A program made the position numbers and the translations under genes. The notes under the pieces were generated by a model. It did not search any database. It was not told the origin of the DNA and worked only from the letters and a program-made list of their open reading frames with translations. Source: Sellimonas caecigallum (GTDB taxonomy: Bacteria > Bacillota > Clostridia > Lachnospirales > Lachnospiraceae). From it: a stretch of DNA of 64,000 nucleotides. Below are positions 42,819 through 52,400 of the stretch, one piece after another. Each line of letters begins with the position of its first letter. The stretch's first letter is position 1. The DNA lies in contig NZ_CP173660.1 in assembly GCF_045038405.1 (NCBI RefSeq), forward strand, positions 1,302,001-1,366,000. The letters run 5' to 3'.

Positions 42819-43849
42819 TGCAGGAAAACAAAAAAGAAATAGAATCTATGCAGGATCCGATTTTGGAAATACGGAATCTGAGAGTATTGTTTCCGGTTCA
42901 TAAAAAATGGCTTCCGGCTGTGGATGGAGTCGATCTTACAATTCAGCCGGGGGAGATCACGGGAATAGTAGGAGAGTCCGGATCTGGAAAGAGTGTGATG
43001 TCTCAGTCGGTTCTTCGCCTGAGAGACCACGATACAGCTGTCCGCTACGAAGGAGAGATCCTCTTTGAAAAGGAAAATCTGTTAAAATGGTCTTTAAAAC
43101 AGATGAGGAATATTCGGGGAAATCGAATCTCCGTTATTTTCCAGGATCCGTTGAATTCCCTGAGTCCGGTGCATACTGTAGAAAGCCAGCTTATGGAGGT
43201 TCTTATTCTTCATAAAAAAATTTCAAAAGAAGAGGCAAAGAAAAAAAGTGTGCAGATGCTGAAGATGATCGGTATTCCAAATCCGGAAAACTGTATGAAA
43301 AAATATCCCTTTGAATTGTCGGGAGGGATGCAGCAAAGAGTGATGATCGCTATTGCGCTTGCATGTGAGCCAAAGCTGCTGATTGCGGATGAGCCGACTA
43401 CTGCGCTGGATGTGACGATTCAGGAACAGATCTTGTATCTGATTCAGGATCTCAACAAAAAGCTGGGAATGTCGATTTTGTTCATTACGCATGACCTGGG
43501 CGCGGTATCCAATCTTTGTCATAGCGTGAAAGTTATGTATTTGGGGCAGATTGTAGAAGATGCAAAAACGGAGGAATTGTTCACACATCCGCTGCATCCG
43601 TATACGAAGGGACTTCTGGCATGTATTCCTCATCTGGCAGTAGAAAGAAGAAAAGAGCTTCCGACCATACCCGGATCGGTACCGTCACTGTCTCATATAC
43701 CAGAAGGATGCCATTTCTGCACAAGATGTCATGAAGCAGATGAAAGATGCAGGAAGATGCCGCCGCCAGTTGTGGAAGCAACACCGGGACACACTGTAAA
43801 ATGCTGGAAATATGCAGAAGGCGGAAAGAAAAATGAGGTGGGAGTATGA
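42815..43849 (+). CDS. Peptide ABC transporter ATPase (DppD type)
   Basis: 344 residues. Walker A GESGSGKSV, signature LSGGMQQRV, Walker B LLIADEPTTALDV, His loop ITHD, and the C-terminal oligopeptide-transporter extension with Cys residues (CHFCTRCHEADERCRKMPP) that binds a 4Fe-4S cluster in this family. It overlaps neighbours on both sides by 4 nt. Confidence 0.94.
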   Translation: MMQENKKEIESMQDPILEIRNLRVLFPVHKKWLPAVDGVDLTIQPGEITGIVGESGSGKSVMSQSVLRLRDHDTAVRYEGEILFEKENLLKWSLKQMRNIRGNRISVIFQDPLNSLSPVHTVESQLMEVLILHKKISKEEAKKKSVQMLKMIGIPNPENCMKKYPFELSGGMQQRVMIAIALACEPKLLIADEPTTALDVTIQEQILYLIQDLNKKLGMSILFITHDLGAVSNLCHSVKVMYLGQIVEDAKTEELFTHPLHPYTKGLLACIPHLAVERRKELPTIPGSVPSLSHIPEGCHFCTRCHEADERCRKMPPPVVEATPGHTVKCWKYAEGGKKNEVGV

Positions 43850-44814
43850 GTCATTTGATTGAGATCAATGGGTTAAAGAAGACTTTTCCTGTGTACGGAA
43901 AGACGGGAAAGATATTTAGCCAGAAAGAATATATGTGTGCGGTGGATAATCTGTCTTTTTACATCGAAGAAGGGGAAACATACGGGTTAGTCGGAGAGTC
44001 TGGATGCGGTAAATCCACCACCGGACGTGCGATTGTCGGGCTAACGAAAGCGGATGGAGGATCTATTTTATATAAGGGAAAAGACTTGTGTAAACTAAAT
44101 GACAAACAGTTTCGCCCATTGAGAAAAGAAATACAGATGGTATTCCAAAACGCACTTTCCGCGTTGAATCCAAGGAGAAGAATCGGTGATATTTTGGGAG
44201 AGATATTGGAGATCCATGGAATGAAAGATGCCGATGAAAGAAGAGAACAAGTGATAGAGACGCTGAAAAAGGTAGGTTTGTCGGAGGAGCATTATTTTCG
44301 GTTTCCGCATGAATTGTCGGGAGGACAGGTACAAAGGCTTGGAATTGCCAGTGCACTGATCATTGGGCCGAGGCTCATAGTATGTGATGAACCAGTGTCG
44401 GCTTTGGACGTGTCTATCCAGGCACAAATTTTAAATATGCTGATAGAGCTGCAAAAAGAACTTCGTATCAGTATGCTCTTTATTTCACATGACATTGGCG
44501 TCATCCGATTTATATCAGATAGAATCGGGGTAATGTATCTGGGGACCCTGACAGAAGAGGCGAGCACAGAAACTCTGTTTGCGAATCCGCTGCACCCATA
44601 TACAAAGATGCTTTTCGATGCGGTACCCGATCCTTATATAACAAACAGAGAGTTTCATGCCTTGACTGGGGAGCAGCCGGTAAGGACCCAAGCTTTTCAG
44701 GGATGTGCATTTTATAACAGATGTCCATATGCGTCGGATCGATGCAAGATAGAAACACCAGAATTTAAAGAAGTGGAATCGGGGCATAAAGTAGCCTGCC
44801 ATATGGTCAGTTAG
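43846..44814 (+). CDS. Peptide ABC transporter ATPase (DppF type)
   Basis: 322 residues. Walker A GESGCGKST, signature LSGGQVQRL, Walker B LIVCDEPVSALDV, His loop ISHD and a C-terminal cysteine-containing extension (CAFYNRCPYASDRCK). Last gene of the transporter operon; its stop is 7 nt from the stop of the convergent GGDEF gene, with no room for a terminator between them. Confidence 0.94.
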   Translation: MSHLIEINGLKKTFPVYGKTGKIFSQKEYMCAVDNLSFYIEEGETYGLVGESGCGKSTTGRAIVGLTKADGGSILYKGKDLCKLNDKQFRPLRKEIQMVFQNALSALNPRRRIGDILGEILEIHGMKDADERREQVIETLKKVGLSEEHYFRFPHELSGGQVQRLGIASALIIGPRLIVCDEPVSALDVSIQAQILNMLIELQKELRISMLFISHDIGVIRFISDRIGVMYLGTLTEEASTETLFANPLHPYTKMLFDAVPDPYITNREFHALTGEQPVRTQAFQGCAFYNRCPYASDRCKIETPEFKEVESGHKVACHMVS

Positions 44815-44821
44815 AACAAGA

Positions 44822-45475
44822 TTATCCCCGGATTCCGGATGCTTTTACAAGATCATAGATGGAAACAAAGCGGCACTCGGCATTGTAGGCAGCGCCGGTG
44901 CGGTACTGAATAGGAAGGAAGCCCGCCGTCCCATTGTGGATGCTGACTTCCTTTTCCAAATTTTGGAGGAGGGCAACACTTCGTTCATAGGAATTTCCAT
45001 CTATGACAGCAAGAAATTTCCGGCCGCTTTTCCGCGCCAGAAAACATCCGTCAGGGGCAGCGTCTGAAAGAATGTCGGCAAACTCTCGAAAGAGGATGTC
45101 GCCTACATGTCGGCCGTAAGTGTGGTTTAGCGTATGGATATTCTCAAAAGAGATTGTGATGCAGGAGATGTCGTCTTTCAGAACAGTGCCGGAATATGTG
45201 GAAAGTCTATCCTGCAGGGATGATGGATCCGGAAGATTCGTAAGCCTGTCCAGACCAGCACAGTGTTCGGCCTCAGATAAAGAGGAAAGAAGACGGACAA
45301 GTGTGAATGCGTCACAGAGCAGAAAGCAGGCTGCCCCGATCAGCCATGCCCAAAAAAGAAAAAGGACAGGAATTGGTATAGAGAAAGTTGAGGTATGTAC
45401 AGAAAGAGCAAACACGACGCAGAATGGAATTGTTATCGCACATTGTAAAATCTTATAAACAGGAAATTTTTTCAT
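44822..45475 (-). CDS. Membrane protein with a degenerate GGDEF domain
   Basis: 217 residues from the ATG at 45475 behind GAAGGAGGAAAAAAG. Two N-terminal helices (about 5-25 and 30-53), then a diguanylate-cyclase-like domain beginning LDRLTNLPDPSSLQDRL. The active-site loop reads ARKSGRKFLAVID instead of RxGGDEF, so it cannot make cyclic di-GMP; it may bind nucleotide or protein. The gene is monocistronic and converges on the dpp operon. Confidence 0.82.
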   Translation of the reverse strand: MKKFPVYKILQCAITIPFCVVFALSVHTSTFSIPIPVLFLFWAWLIGAACFLLCDAFTLVRLLSSLSEAEHCAGLDRLTNLPDPSSLQDRLSTYSGTVLKDDISCITISFENIHTLNHTYGRHVGDILFREFADILSDAAPDGCFLARKSGRKFLAVIDGNSYERSVALLQNLEKEVSIHNGTAGFLPIQYRTGAAYNAECRFVSIYDLVKASGIRG

Positions 45476-45569
45476 CTTCTTTTTTCCTCCTTCTTTGAAA
45501 ACATGATTTGACGGTTTACGGATATTTATTAGGATTATAGGAAAAAAAGAAGAAAAATATGCGTTTATT

Positions 45570-45605
45570 AAAAAAGTTGCCCAGCATGTTGCTGGGCAGC
45601 TTTTG
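45570..45605 (-). terminator. Terminator of the exported protein gene at 45638
   Basis: TGCCCAGC (45578-45585) pairs with GCTGGGCA (45591-45598). On the minus strand the stem is followed by ACTTTTTTAA. Confidence 0.8.
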
Positions 45606-45637
45606 ATCATTATGTTGCTATCTGTCCGGTAATGCTG

Positions 45638-46510
45638 CTATTTGGATCGGCGCTTTTTCTCAAAGAAAAGGACTCCTCCAATCACAACGATCAGGGCGAT
45701 ACCGATTGCGAAGATCCATATGATCGGCGAAGAGAGAAGTGTTTCTTTTTCCTGCAATTCTTGGCCGGACAGGTATGGAGCAACTTGAGAATCCTGAAGG
45801 ACATTCATAACCTGCTCATAATTATAAAGCGTTGTATTTTCCAAACGTGCCTGCGGCATTTCTTCCAGCGCAGAGTAAGAGGATCCTAAGTCTTTCCAGT
45901 ATTTTGCCTCTCCGTCAGCAAAACATAGAGCGATAGGATAATGAAGTCCTGGGATTCCGCCGATGAACACATGATCGTCTATCGGTGTTGTTTCTGTTTC
46001 CATCTGTTCTTTGTACGAATCTGTCGTATATGTCGCAACCTCAGTAATGCTCCATTTTCCTTCACTGGTATTGCTTTGTCCCACTTCCCCACCTGGCTGG
46101 ATCTGAATATCCTGATTTGTCTCTCTTGCCACAGTCACAGAAAAGCTGGCGCCATCCAAAGATGCATCCACCGGGATGACCCATACGTAATTCTGGCTTT
46201 TTAAATAGGACATGATCTCATCCTGGGAAGTGAAAGACTGTTCTTCCAAATTGGTATCGACATAAATTTTAGAAGCGTTGTCATATTCGATCTCCGGATG
46301 AAAATCTTCTGGTATGTCCTGATCGATATAAATCATCTGTCCGATCCAGGTTACCATCTCTTCTTCCAGACTGCGGATCTGCGTATATTCCGGGCTGTCA
46401 GAAAGATTTTTCGTATCACTGGCGGAGGAATCTTCGGCGTGTGCGACACTTGCTGCAGACGTCAGGATAAATAGGCATGCAAGGAAAAAACTGAATTTTT
46501 TCTTCATCAT
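45638..46510 (-). CDS. Exported single-pass membrane protein of unknown function
   Basis: 290 residues from the ATG at 46510 behind AAAGGAGGTGTCC. Signal peptide (about 1-25, ending SVAHA), an extracellular domain rich in Asp, Glu, Thr and Gln, and a C-terminal membrane helix (SSPIIWIFAIGIALIVVIGGVLFF) followed by KKRRSK. The topology is that of a surface-exposed anchored protein. No family recognised. It is monocistronic between two terminators or gaps. Confidence 0.75.
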   Translation of the reverse strand: MMKKKFSFFLACLFILTSAASVAHAEDSSASDTKNLSDSPEYTQIRSLEEEMVTWIGQMIYIDQDIPEDFHPEIEYDNASKIYVDTNLEEQSFTSQDEIMSYLKSQNYVWVIPVDASLDGASFSVTVARETNQDIQIQPGGEVGQSNTSEGKWSITEVATYTTDSYKEQMETETTPIDDHVFIGGIPGLHYPIALCFADGEAKYWKDLGSSYSALEEMPQARLENTTLYNYEQVMNVLQDSQVAPYLSGQELQEKETLLSSPIIWIFAIGIALIVVIGGVLFFEKKRRSK

Positions 46511-46666
46511 GGACACCTCCTTTGTGACAATGCCTGTGCTTAGCGATCACTGGCATCAGGGTATACCGACGTGTTCTTCTACTTAAAATATAGCATGCAA
46601 AAAGAAAAAATACAAAAAAATCTTGACATCATTTTCTAGTATTGGAATGGAAAAGAGGACACAGGA

Positions 46667-46981
46667 TGTTGATAACTATGTGGAAAGAGTGGATAACTCT
46701 GTGGACATGCGTAAAAATAGTAAGGTGAAACTTTGGATAAGATATGGAAAACATAAAACAGGTTTTCGACATAATAACGGGGAAAACGTGGAAGAAACCG
46801 AATGGAAACCAAAGGTGTGCAAAGATAGTTATCCACAGGCTGTAGAAAAATTGTCAAAAAGATGACAGAGTCAAGGAAAACTCTGAAAAACCAGATAAAC
46901 AGGGGAGTTTGGGGATATTCGGCAAGAAAAATGTTTGGGGAGAAAAGGAGTTTCTGAAAAGTTATCCACAAATTATCCACA
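46667..46981. promoter_or_regulatory. DnaA-box cluster
   Basis: Perfect boxes TTATCCACA at 46829-46837, 46962-46970 and 46973-46981 (the last two separated by 2 bp), plus one-mismatch boxes on the other strand at 46667 (TGTTGATAA), 46688 (AGTGGATAA) and 46732 (TTTGGATAA). They sit in a 611-bp gap (46511-47121) with no convincing gene. The cluster may titrate DnaA or regulate the gene at 47122. Confidence 0.8.
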
Positions 46982-47121
46982 ATATGTGCATAGATTTCCA
47001 CGGGTTTTCCAAAGTGGAAGAAAAAGATGTGAAAAACGTGGAAAGGGCATGTTTTTTTCCACGCTCGTATGATACACTGTTAGGGATACGGGGAAAAGAG
47101 AAAAGGGAGGAAAATCAAAGA

Positions 47122-47586
47122 ATGGAAGAGGAAAAACTGGAAGAGATCTTTGATTATTATAAAAAGCAGGATACAGTATCCAGCCAGGAGACGCTGGTGG
47201 CAATGCTCAGAGAAATACAGGAAGAAGAAGGATGCATTCCGGAAGATATTCAGATACGGATAGAGGAGGAGATCGGCGTCAAAAAATCTGTCTTGTCCTA
47301 TATCATTAAGATGTATCCTAGTTTGAAAGCGGCTCCGTACCGGCACAGGATCGTGATCTGCAGTGGCGAACGCTGCAAAAATGCAGGGCAAAAAGAGATA
47401 ATGGATTTTATTAAACAGGAAATTCAGATCGGAAAAGACGGTATCTCAAAAGATGGAAGGATCTGTATCTCTGTGCAGAATTGTCTGAAACACTGCCGGA
47501 CATCTCCGAATATGATGATCGATGGAAAAGTTGTGGAGCACGTGACAGTGGACAAGATAAAGCAGATCATGAAAACACTTCGGTAA
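47122..47586 (+). CDS. NuoE-like [2Fe-2S] thioredoxin-fold protein
   Basis: 154 residues from the ATG at 47122 behind GGGAGGAAAATC; longer frames run into the DnaA boxes. An N-terminal helical segment (CIPEDIQIRIEEEIGVKKSVLSYIIKMYP) precedes a thioredoxin-like fold with four cluster ligands in ICSGERC and VQNCLKHC. It matches the 24-kDa subunit of NADH dehydrogenases and of NAD-linked hydrogenases. No NuoF or hydrogenase partner is adjacent, so the redox partner is elsewhere. It is followed 41 nt later by dacF. Confidence 0.85.
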   Translation: MEEEKLEEIFDYYKKQDTVSSQETLVAMLREIQEEEGCIPEDIQIRIEEEIGVKKSVLSYIIKMYPSLKAAPYRHRIVICSGERCKNAGQKEIMDFIKQEIQIGKDGISKDGRICISVQNCLKHCRTSPNMMIDGKVVEHVTVDKIKQIMKTLR

Positions 47587-47627
47587 GAGCTGAAAACAAT
47601 TACAAATGCAGAGAAGGAAGAATGAAC

Positions 47628-49088
47628 ATGATAAGGAAAAAGTGGAAAAAGGCTCTGGCTGTCCTTTTGGCAGCAGCGGCTGTACTGGGGTGCAGCCAGG
47701 GAACTGTAAAGGCGGAGGATCCGGAAGAAGAGGCAAAAAAGGCCTACGAACTTCCGGTACAGAGCGATGAGACGAAAGAGTGGCCGCAAGGCCCAAAAGT
47801 ATATGGACAGTCGGCCATTTTGATAGATGCGGATACGGGTGCGATTCTCTATGAGAAGAATATGGACGATCGACATTATCCTGCCAGCATCACGAAGACC
47901 CTTACCGCGCTCCTGGCAGTGGAAAATGCAGATCTGAATGTGGATAAAGTGCTGTTTACAAAAGAGAGTGTGGATTTTCTGGAGCCTGGAGATGCGTATA
48001 TAGCCATGCGGCCAGGAGAGGAGATCACGCTGAAGGATGCGATGTATGGGATGCTTCTCGCCTCGGCCAACGAAGTGTCTTATGCGATTGCAGAAAATGT
48101 CGGGAATAAGCTGCCTGGCGAGGGAACCGGATATGAGAAATTTATGGTTCGGATGAACGAAAGAGCAAAAGAGCTTGGGGCAAAGAATACCCATTTTGTC
48201 AATCCTCATGGACTGTTTGCGGAAGACCATTATACGACCGCATATGATATGGCGATGATTTCAAAAGAGCTGTTTCGTTATCCGGACGTGCTTCAGATCA
48301 TGCAGACCGGGCAGTACGCCATCCCGCCGACCAATCTGGAAAAGGAACAGAGGATTTTTCAGCAGAAGCACCAGATGCTGGTAAAGATCAGCGATAAGTA
48401 TTATGAATACTGTGTGGGCGGAAAAACAGGGTACACAGATGAGGCTGGAAATACCCTCGTTACGCTGGCGGACAACGGGAAAATGAGACTTGTCTGTGTG
48501 GAGATGGCGACGCGGGGAAATCATATTTACGATGATACAAAAAATATTCTGGAATATGGATTTCAGAACTTTTCGAAGCAGGAACTGCCTTCCTCTGTGA
48601 CTGAGAAGATTGAAAAAGAGGGAAAGGTAAGCCTTTCCCAAAACAGTATGATGCAGGCGGCCCTTCCAAACGGGGCAAAGGCAGAAAATTTGGAATGGAA
48701 GGCGGAGAAAACGGACGACGGTACGCAGAATGTAAAAATCCAACTGACATACAACGGAAGAAAAGCAGGGGAGGTGTCCGGCGAAAAGCAGGAAGAGGAC
48801 ACAGGAAGCGGGAAAACAAAGAAGGAAACAAAGGGATGGACGTTCCGGCTTCCGGATCTTCCGAAGCTTCCGAAACTGGGCTTCCAAGTCGACTGGCGTA
48901 TTGCGGCGGGGATCGGGGCAGGCGTCCTGGCACTGATCCTTCTCATCGTTTTTATCGTAAAAAGAAAGAGCAGGCGCAATTCCTTTATGCGGCACAGAAG
49001 AAAACGGATTGCCAAAGAGAGGAGAAAAGCCCGCCGGATAAACCGGAAAATCAAAAAGAATCGGTCAAGAACAAGGAAAAGGTGGTAA
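47628..49088 (+). CDS. D-alanyl-D-alanine carboxypeptidase (DacF/PBP5 type)
   Basis: 486 residues. Signal sequence with a possible lipobox (AAVLGC), then the S11 peptidase core: SITK (catalytic Ser-x-x-Lys), SAN and KTG. It trims the last D-Ala of peptidoglycan stem peptides. After the C-terminal beta domain come an acidic/Lys linker, a membrane helix (AAGIGAGVLALILLIVFIV) and a very basic tail of Arg/Lys. A C-terminal single pass in place of the usual amphipathic helix is notable. The ATG at 47628 has better ribosome-site spacing than the one at 47622. Confidence 0.92.
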   Translation: MIRKKWKKALAVLLAAAAVLGCSQGTVKAEDPEEEAKKAYELPVQSDETKEWPQGPKVYGQSAILIDADTGAILYEKNMDDRHYPASITKTLTALLAVENADLNVDKVLFTKESVDFLEPGDAYIAMRPGEEITLKDAMYGMLLASANEVSYAIAENVGNKLPGEGTGYEKFMVRMNERAKELGAKNTHFVNPHGLFAEDHYTTAYDMAMISKELFRYPDVLQIMQTGQYAIPPTNLEKEQRIFQQKHQMLVKISDKYYEYCVGGKTGYTDEAGNTLVTLADNGKMRLVCVEMATRGNHIYDDTKNILEYGFQNFSKQELPSSVTEKIEKEGKVSLSQNSMMQAALPNGAKAENLEWKAEKTDDGTQNVKIQLTYNGRKAGEVSGEKQEEDTGSGKTKKETKGWTFRLPDLPKLPKLGFQVDWRIAAGIGAGVLALILLIVFIVKRKSRRNSFMRHRRKRIAKERRKARRINRKIKKNRSRTRKRW

Positions 49089-49094
49089 AATCAC

Positions 49095-49124
49095 TTGACT
49101 GATCGGAAAAAAATAAAGTATAAT
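49095..49124 (+). promoter_or_regulatory. ileS promoter
   Basis: -35 TTGACT (49095-49100), an 18-bp spacer and consensus -10 TATAAT (49119-49124), just upstream of the T-box leader. Confidence 0.8.
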
Positions 49125-49130
49125 AGCTAA

Positions 49131-49400
49131 GTATCATGTTAGAATAAATTGTAAAATACAGAAAAAGCTTTGACGAAGACAGTAAGGCAGAAGGAACGCA
49201 AAAGCGAGTCGGGGACGGTGAAAGCCCGGTGCAAGTAGATCTGTCTGAATATCACTTCCGAGCTGCAGCAGCTGAAAGGAATACTAAATAAGCGCTGCCG
49301 GGATTCTGCCGTTATAGAGAACGCATATGGAAGTATGCTGTAACAGGTGGTATAACGAAAGGTACTATGACTCTCGTCCTATTACGGACGGGAGTTTTTT
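49131..49400 (+). ncRNA. T-box leader controlling ileS
   Basis: A leader of about 270 nt with the features of a T-box: stem I region with GGACGGTGAAAGCCCGGTGC, a probable Ile specifier ATC at 49251-49253 (in GAATATCACTTCC), the T-box core GGTGGTATAACG (49348-49357), and a terminator formed by ACTCTCGTCC (49370-49379) with GGACGGGAGT (49386-49395) plus T6. Uncharged tRNA-Ile would favour the antiterminator and turn on ileS. Confidence 0.92.
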
Positions 49401-49476
49401 GTCGTATAGGAAATTCCTATGGAATCCTATTCTTTTGTACGGTCAGAGTTTATAAAAAAGAGAAGGAGAGAAGAAC

Positions 49477-52400
49477 ATGTATCAGAAAGTTTCCACAGAT
49501 CTGAAGTTTGTTGATCGTGAAAAAGCGATTGAAAAATTCTGGGAAGAAAATCACATTTTTGAAAAGAGTATGGAGAACCGGAAACAAGGCGAGACGTACA
49601 CATTCTACGACGGACCTCCGACTGCAAATGGAAAACCGCATATCGGACACGTACTGACACGTGTCATCAAAGATATGATCCCTAGATACCAGACGATGAA
49701 AGGAAAAATGGTGCCGAGAAAGGCAGGATGGGATACCCATGGTCTTCCGGTAGAACTCGAGGTAGAGAAGCTTCTTGGTCTGGACGGAAAAGAACAGATC
49801 GAAGAGTACGGACTCGTCCCGTTCATCGACAAATGTAAAGAGAGTGTCTGGAAATATAAAGGAATGTGGGAAGATTTCTCCGCTACAGTTGGTTTCTGGG
49901 CAGATATGGAACATCCATATGTAACATATGACAATAATTTTATCGAATCCGAATGGTGGGCATTAAAACAGATCTGGGAGAAGAAGCTCCTGTACAAGGG
50001 CTTCAAGATCGTTCCTTACTGTCCGCGCTGCGGAACGCCGCTCTCTGCGCAGGAAGTTGCCCAGGGATACAAAGATGTGAAGGAACGCTCCGCTGTCGTG
50101 CGTTTTAAAGTGAAAGACGAAGATGCCTACATTCTGGCATGGACGACAACTCCGTGGACACTTCCGTCAAACGTTGCACTCTGTGTGCATCCGGATGAGA
50201 CGTATGTGAAAGTAAAAACATGCGACGGATATACCTATTATCTTGCAGAGGCACTGGCTGAAAAGATCCTGGGAGAATTAAACAAAGAAAACCCGGAAGA
50301 GAAAGCGTACGAAATTCTGGAACGCTATACAGGAAAAGAACTGGAAGGAAAAGAGTATATCCCTCTTTATTCAGGCGCTCAGGAAACAGCGGATAAACAG
50401 AAAAAGAAAGCATTTTTTGTTGTGTGCGATACGTATGTAACACTGACAGACGGTACCGGAGTGGTACACATTGCTCCGGCATTCGGTGAAGACGACTCTA
50501 AGGTGGGACGCCGCTATGATCTCCCGTTCGTACAGTTTGTAAACGGGAAAGGGGAACTGACGGAAGAGACGCCGTTTGCAGGTGTATTCTGCAAGAAAGC
50601 AGACCCGATGGTTCTTGCCGATCTGGAAAAGAGAGGACTTCTCTTCTCTGCGCCGAAGTTTGAACACAGCTATCCGCACTGCTGGAGATGTGATACTCCA
50701 CTCATCTATTATGCAAGAGAATCCTGGTTTATCAAGATGACGGAAGTCAAGGAAGATCTGATCCGGAACAACAATACCATCAACTGGATTCCGGAAAGTA
50801 TCGGAAAGGGCCGGTTCGGAGACTGGCTTGAGAATGTACAGGACTGGGGCATCAGCCGTAACCGTTATTGGGGTACACCGCTCAATATCTGGGAATGCGA
50901 ATGTGGATGTCAGCATTCTATAGGAAGTATCGAGGAGCTCAAATCCATGTCCGACAATTGTCCGGACGACATCGAGCTTCACCGTCCGTATATTGACGAA
51001 GTGACGATCAGATGTCCGAAATGCGGCAAAGAAATGCACCGCGTGCCGGAAGTGATCGACTGCTGGTTTGACAGCGGTTCCATGCCGTTTGCACAGCATC
51101 ACTATCCGTTTGAGAACAAAGAGCTGTTTGAGCAGCAGTTCCCGGCAGACTTTATCTCCGAGGCTGTGGATCAGACAAGAGGATGGTTCTACTCCCTGCT
51201 TGCCATCTCTACGCTGATATTTAACAAAGCTCCGTATAAAAATGTCATCGTCCTTGGCCATGTGCAGGATGAGAATGGACAGAAGATGAGTAAATCCAAA
51301 GGAAATGCCGTCGATCCGTTTAAGGCGCTTGAGACATACGGGGCAGACGCGATCCGCTGGTACTTCTATATCAACAGTGCACCGTGGCTTCCGAACCGTT
51401 TCCACGGCAAGGCTGTACAGGAAGGCCAGAGAAAATTCATGGGAACACTGTGGAATACGTACGCATTTTTTGTACTGTACGCGAATATTGATGAATTTGA
51501 CGCCACAAAATATAAACTGGAATATGATAAATTATCCGTTATGGATAAATGGCTCTTGTCAAAACTGAACACACTGATCATGACAGTGGATGAAAATCTG
51601 TCCAATTACCGCATTCCGGAGTCTGCAAGAGCACTTCAGGAGTTTGTGGATGATATGAGCAACTGGTACGTAAGACGCTGTCGTGAGAGATTCTGGGCAA
51701 AAGGAATGGAACAGGATAAGATAAATGCATATATGACGCTGTATACGGCACTTGTTACCGTTTCGAAAGTCGCAGCTCCGATGATCCCGTTCATGTCAGA
51801 AGAGATCTATCAGAACCTTGTGAGAAGCATCGATAAAGACGCAGAAGAAAGTATTCACCTTTGTGATTTCCCGACAGCGGATGAGAGCATGATCGATAAA
51901 GAACTGGAACGTTACATGAATGAAGTTCTGGATATCGTTGTCATGGGACGTGCATGCAGAAATGCAGCCAATATCAAGAACCGCCAGCCGATCGGCAAGA
52001 TGTTTGTCAAAGGTGTGGAGGAGCTTCCGGACTTTTACAAGGATATCATCACAGAAGAATTAAATGTAAAAGAGATGGAACAGACAGAAGATGTCCGTGC
52101 ATTTACAACGTATACTTTCAAACCGCAGCTTAAGACTGTGGGACCAAAATACGGAAAACTGCTTGGAGGAATCAAAAAGGAACTGGAAACACTGGATGGA
52201 AATGCAGCCATGGATATTCTCGAAGAAAAGGGAGCTCTTACCTTTGAGATCAACGGTTCAGAAGTTGTTCTCACAAAAGAAGATCTTCTGATCGATATGG
52301 TTCAGACAGAAGGTTATGTATCAGAGAGCGATTACGGCATTACGGTCGTGCTGGATACGAACCTCACTCCGGAATTACTGGAGGAAGGATTTGTCCGTGA

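Noticed and set aside
46623..46865. An 80-codon open frame in the gap before the NuoE-like gene
   Set aside because: It runs through the DnaA boxes, has no ribosome binding site and its translation has no domain-like pattern.
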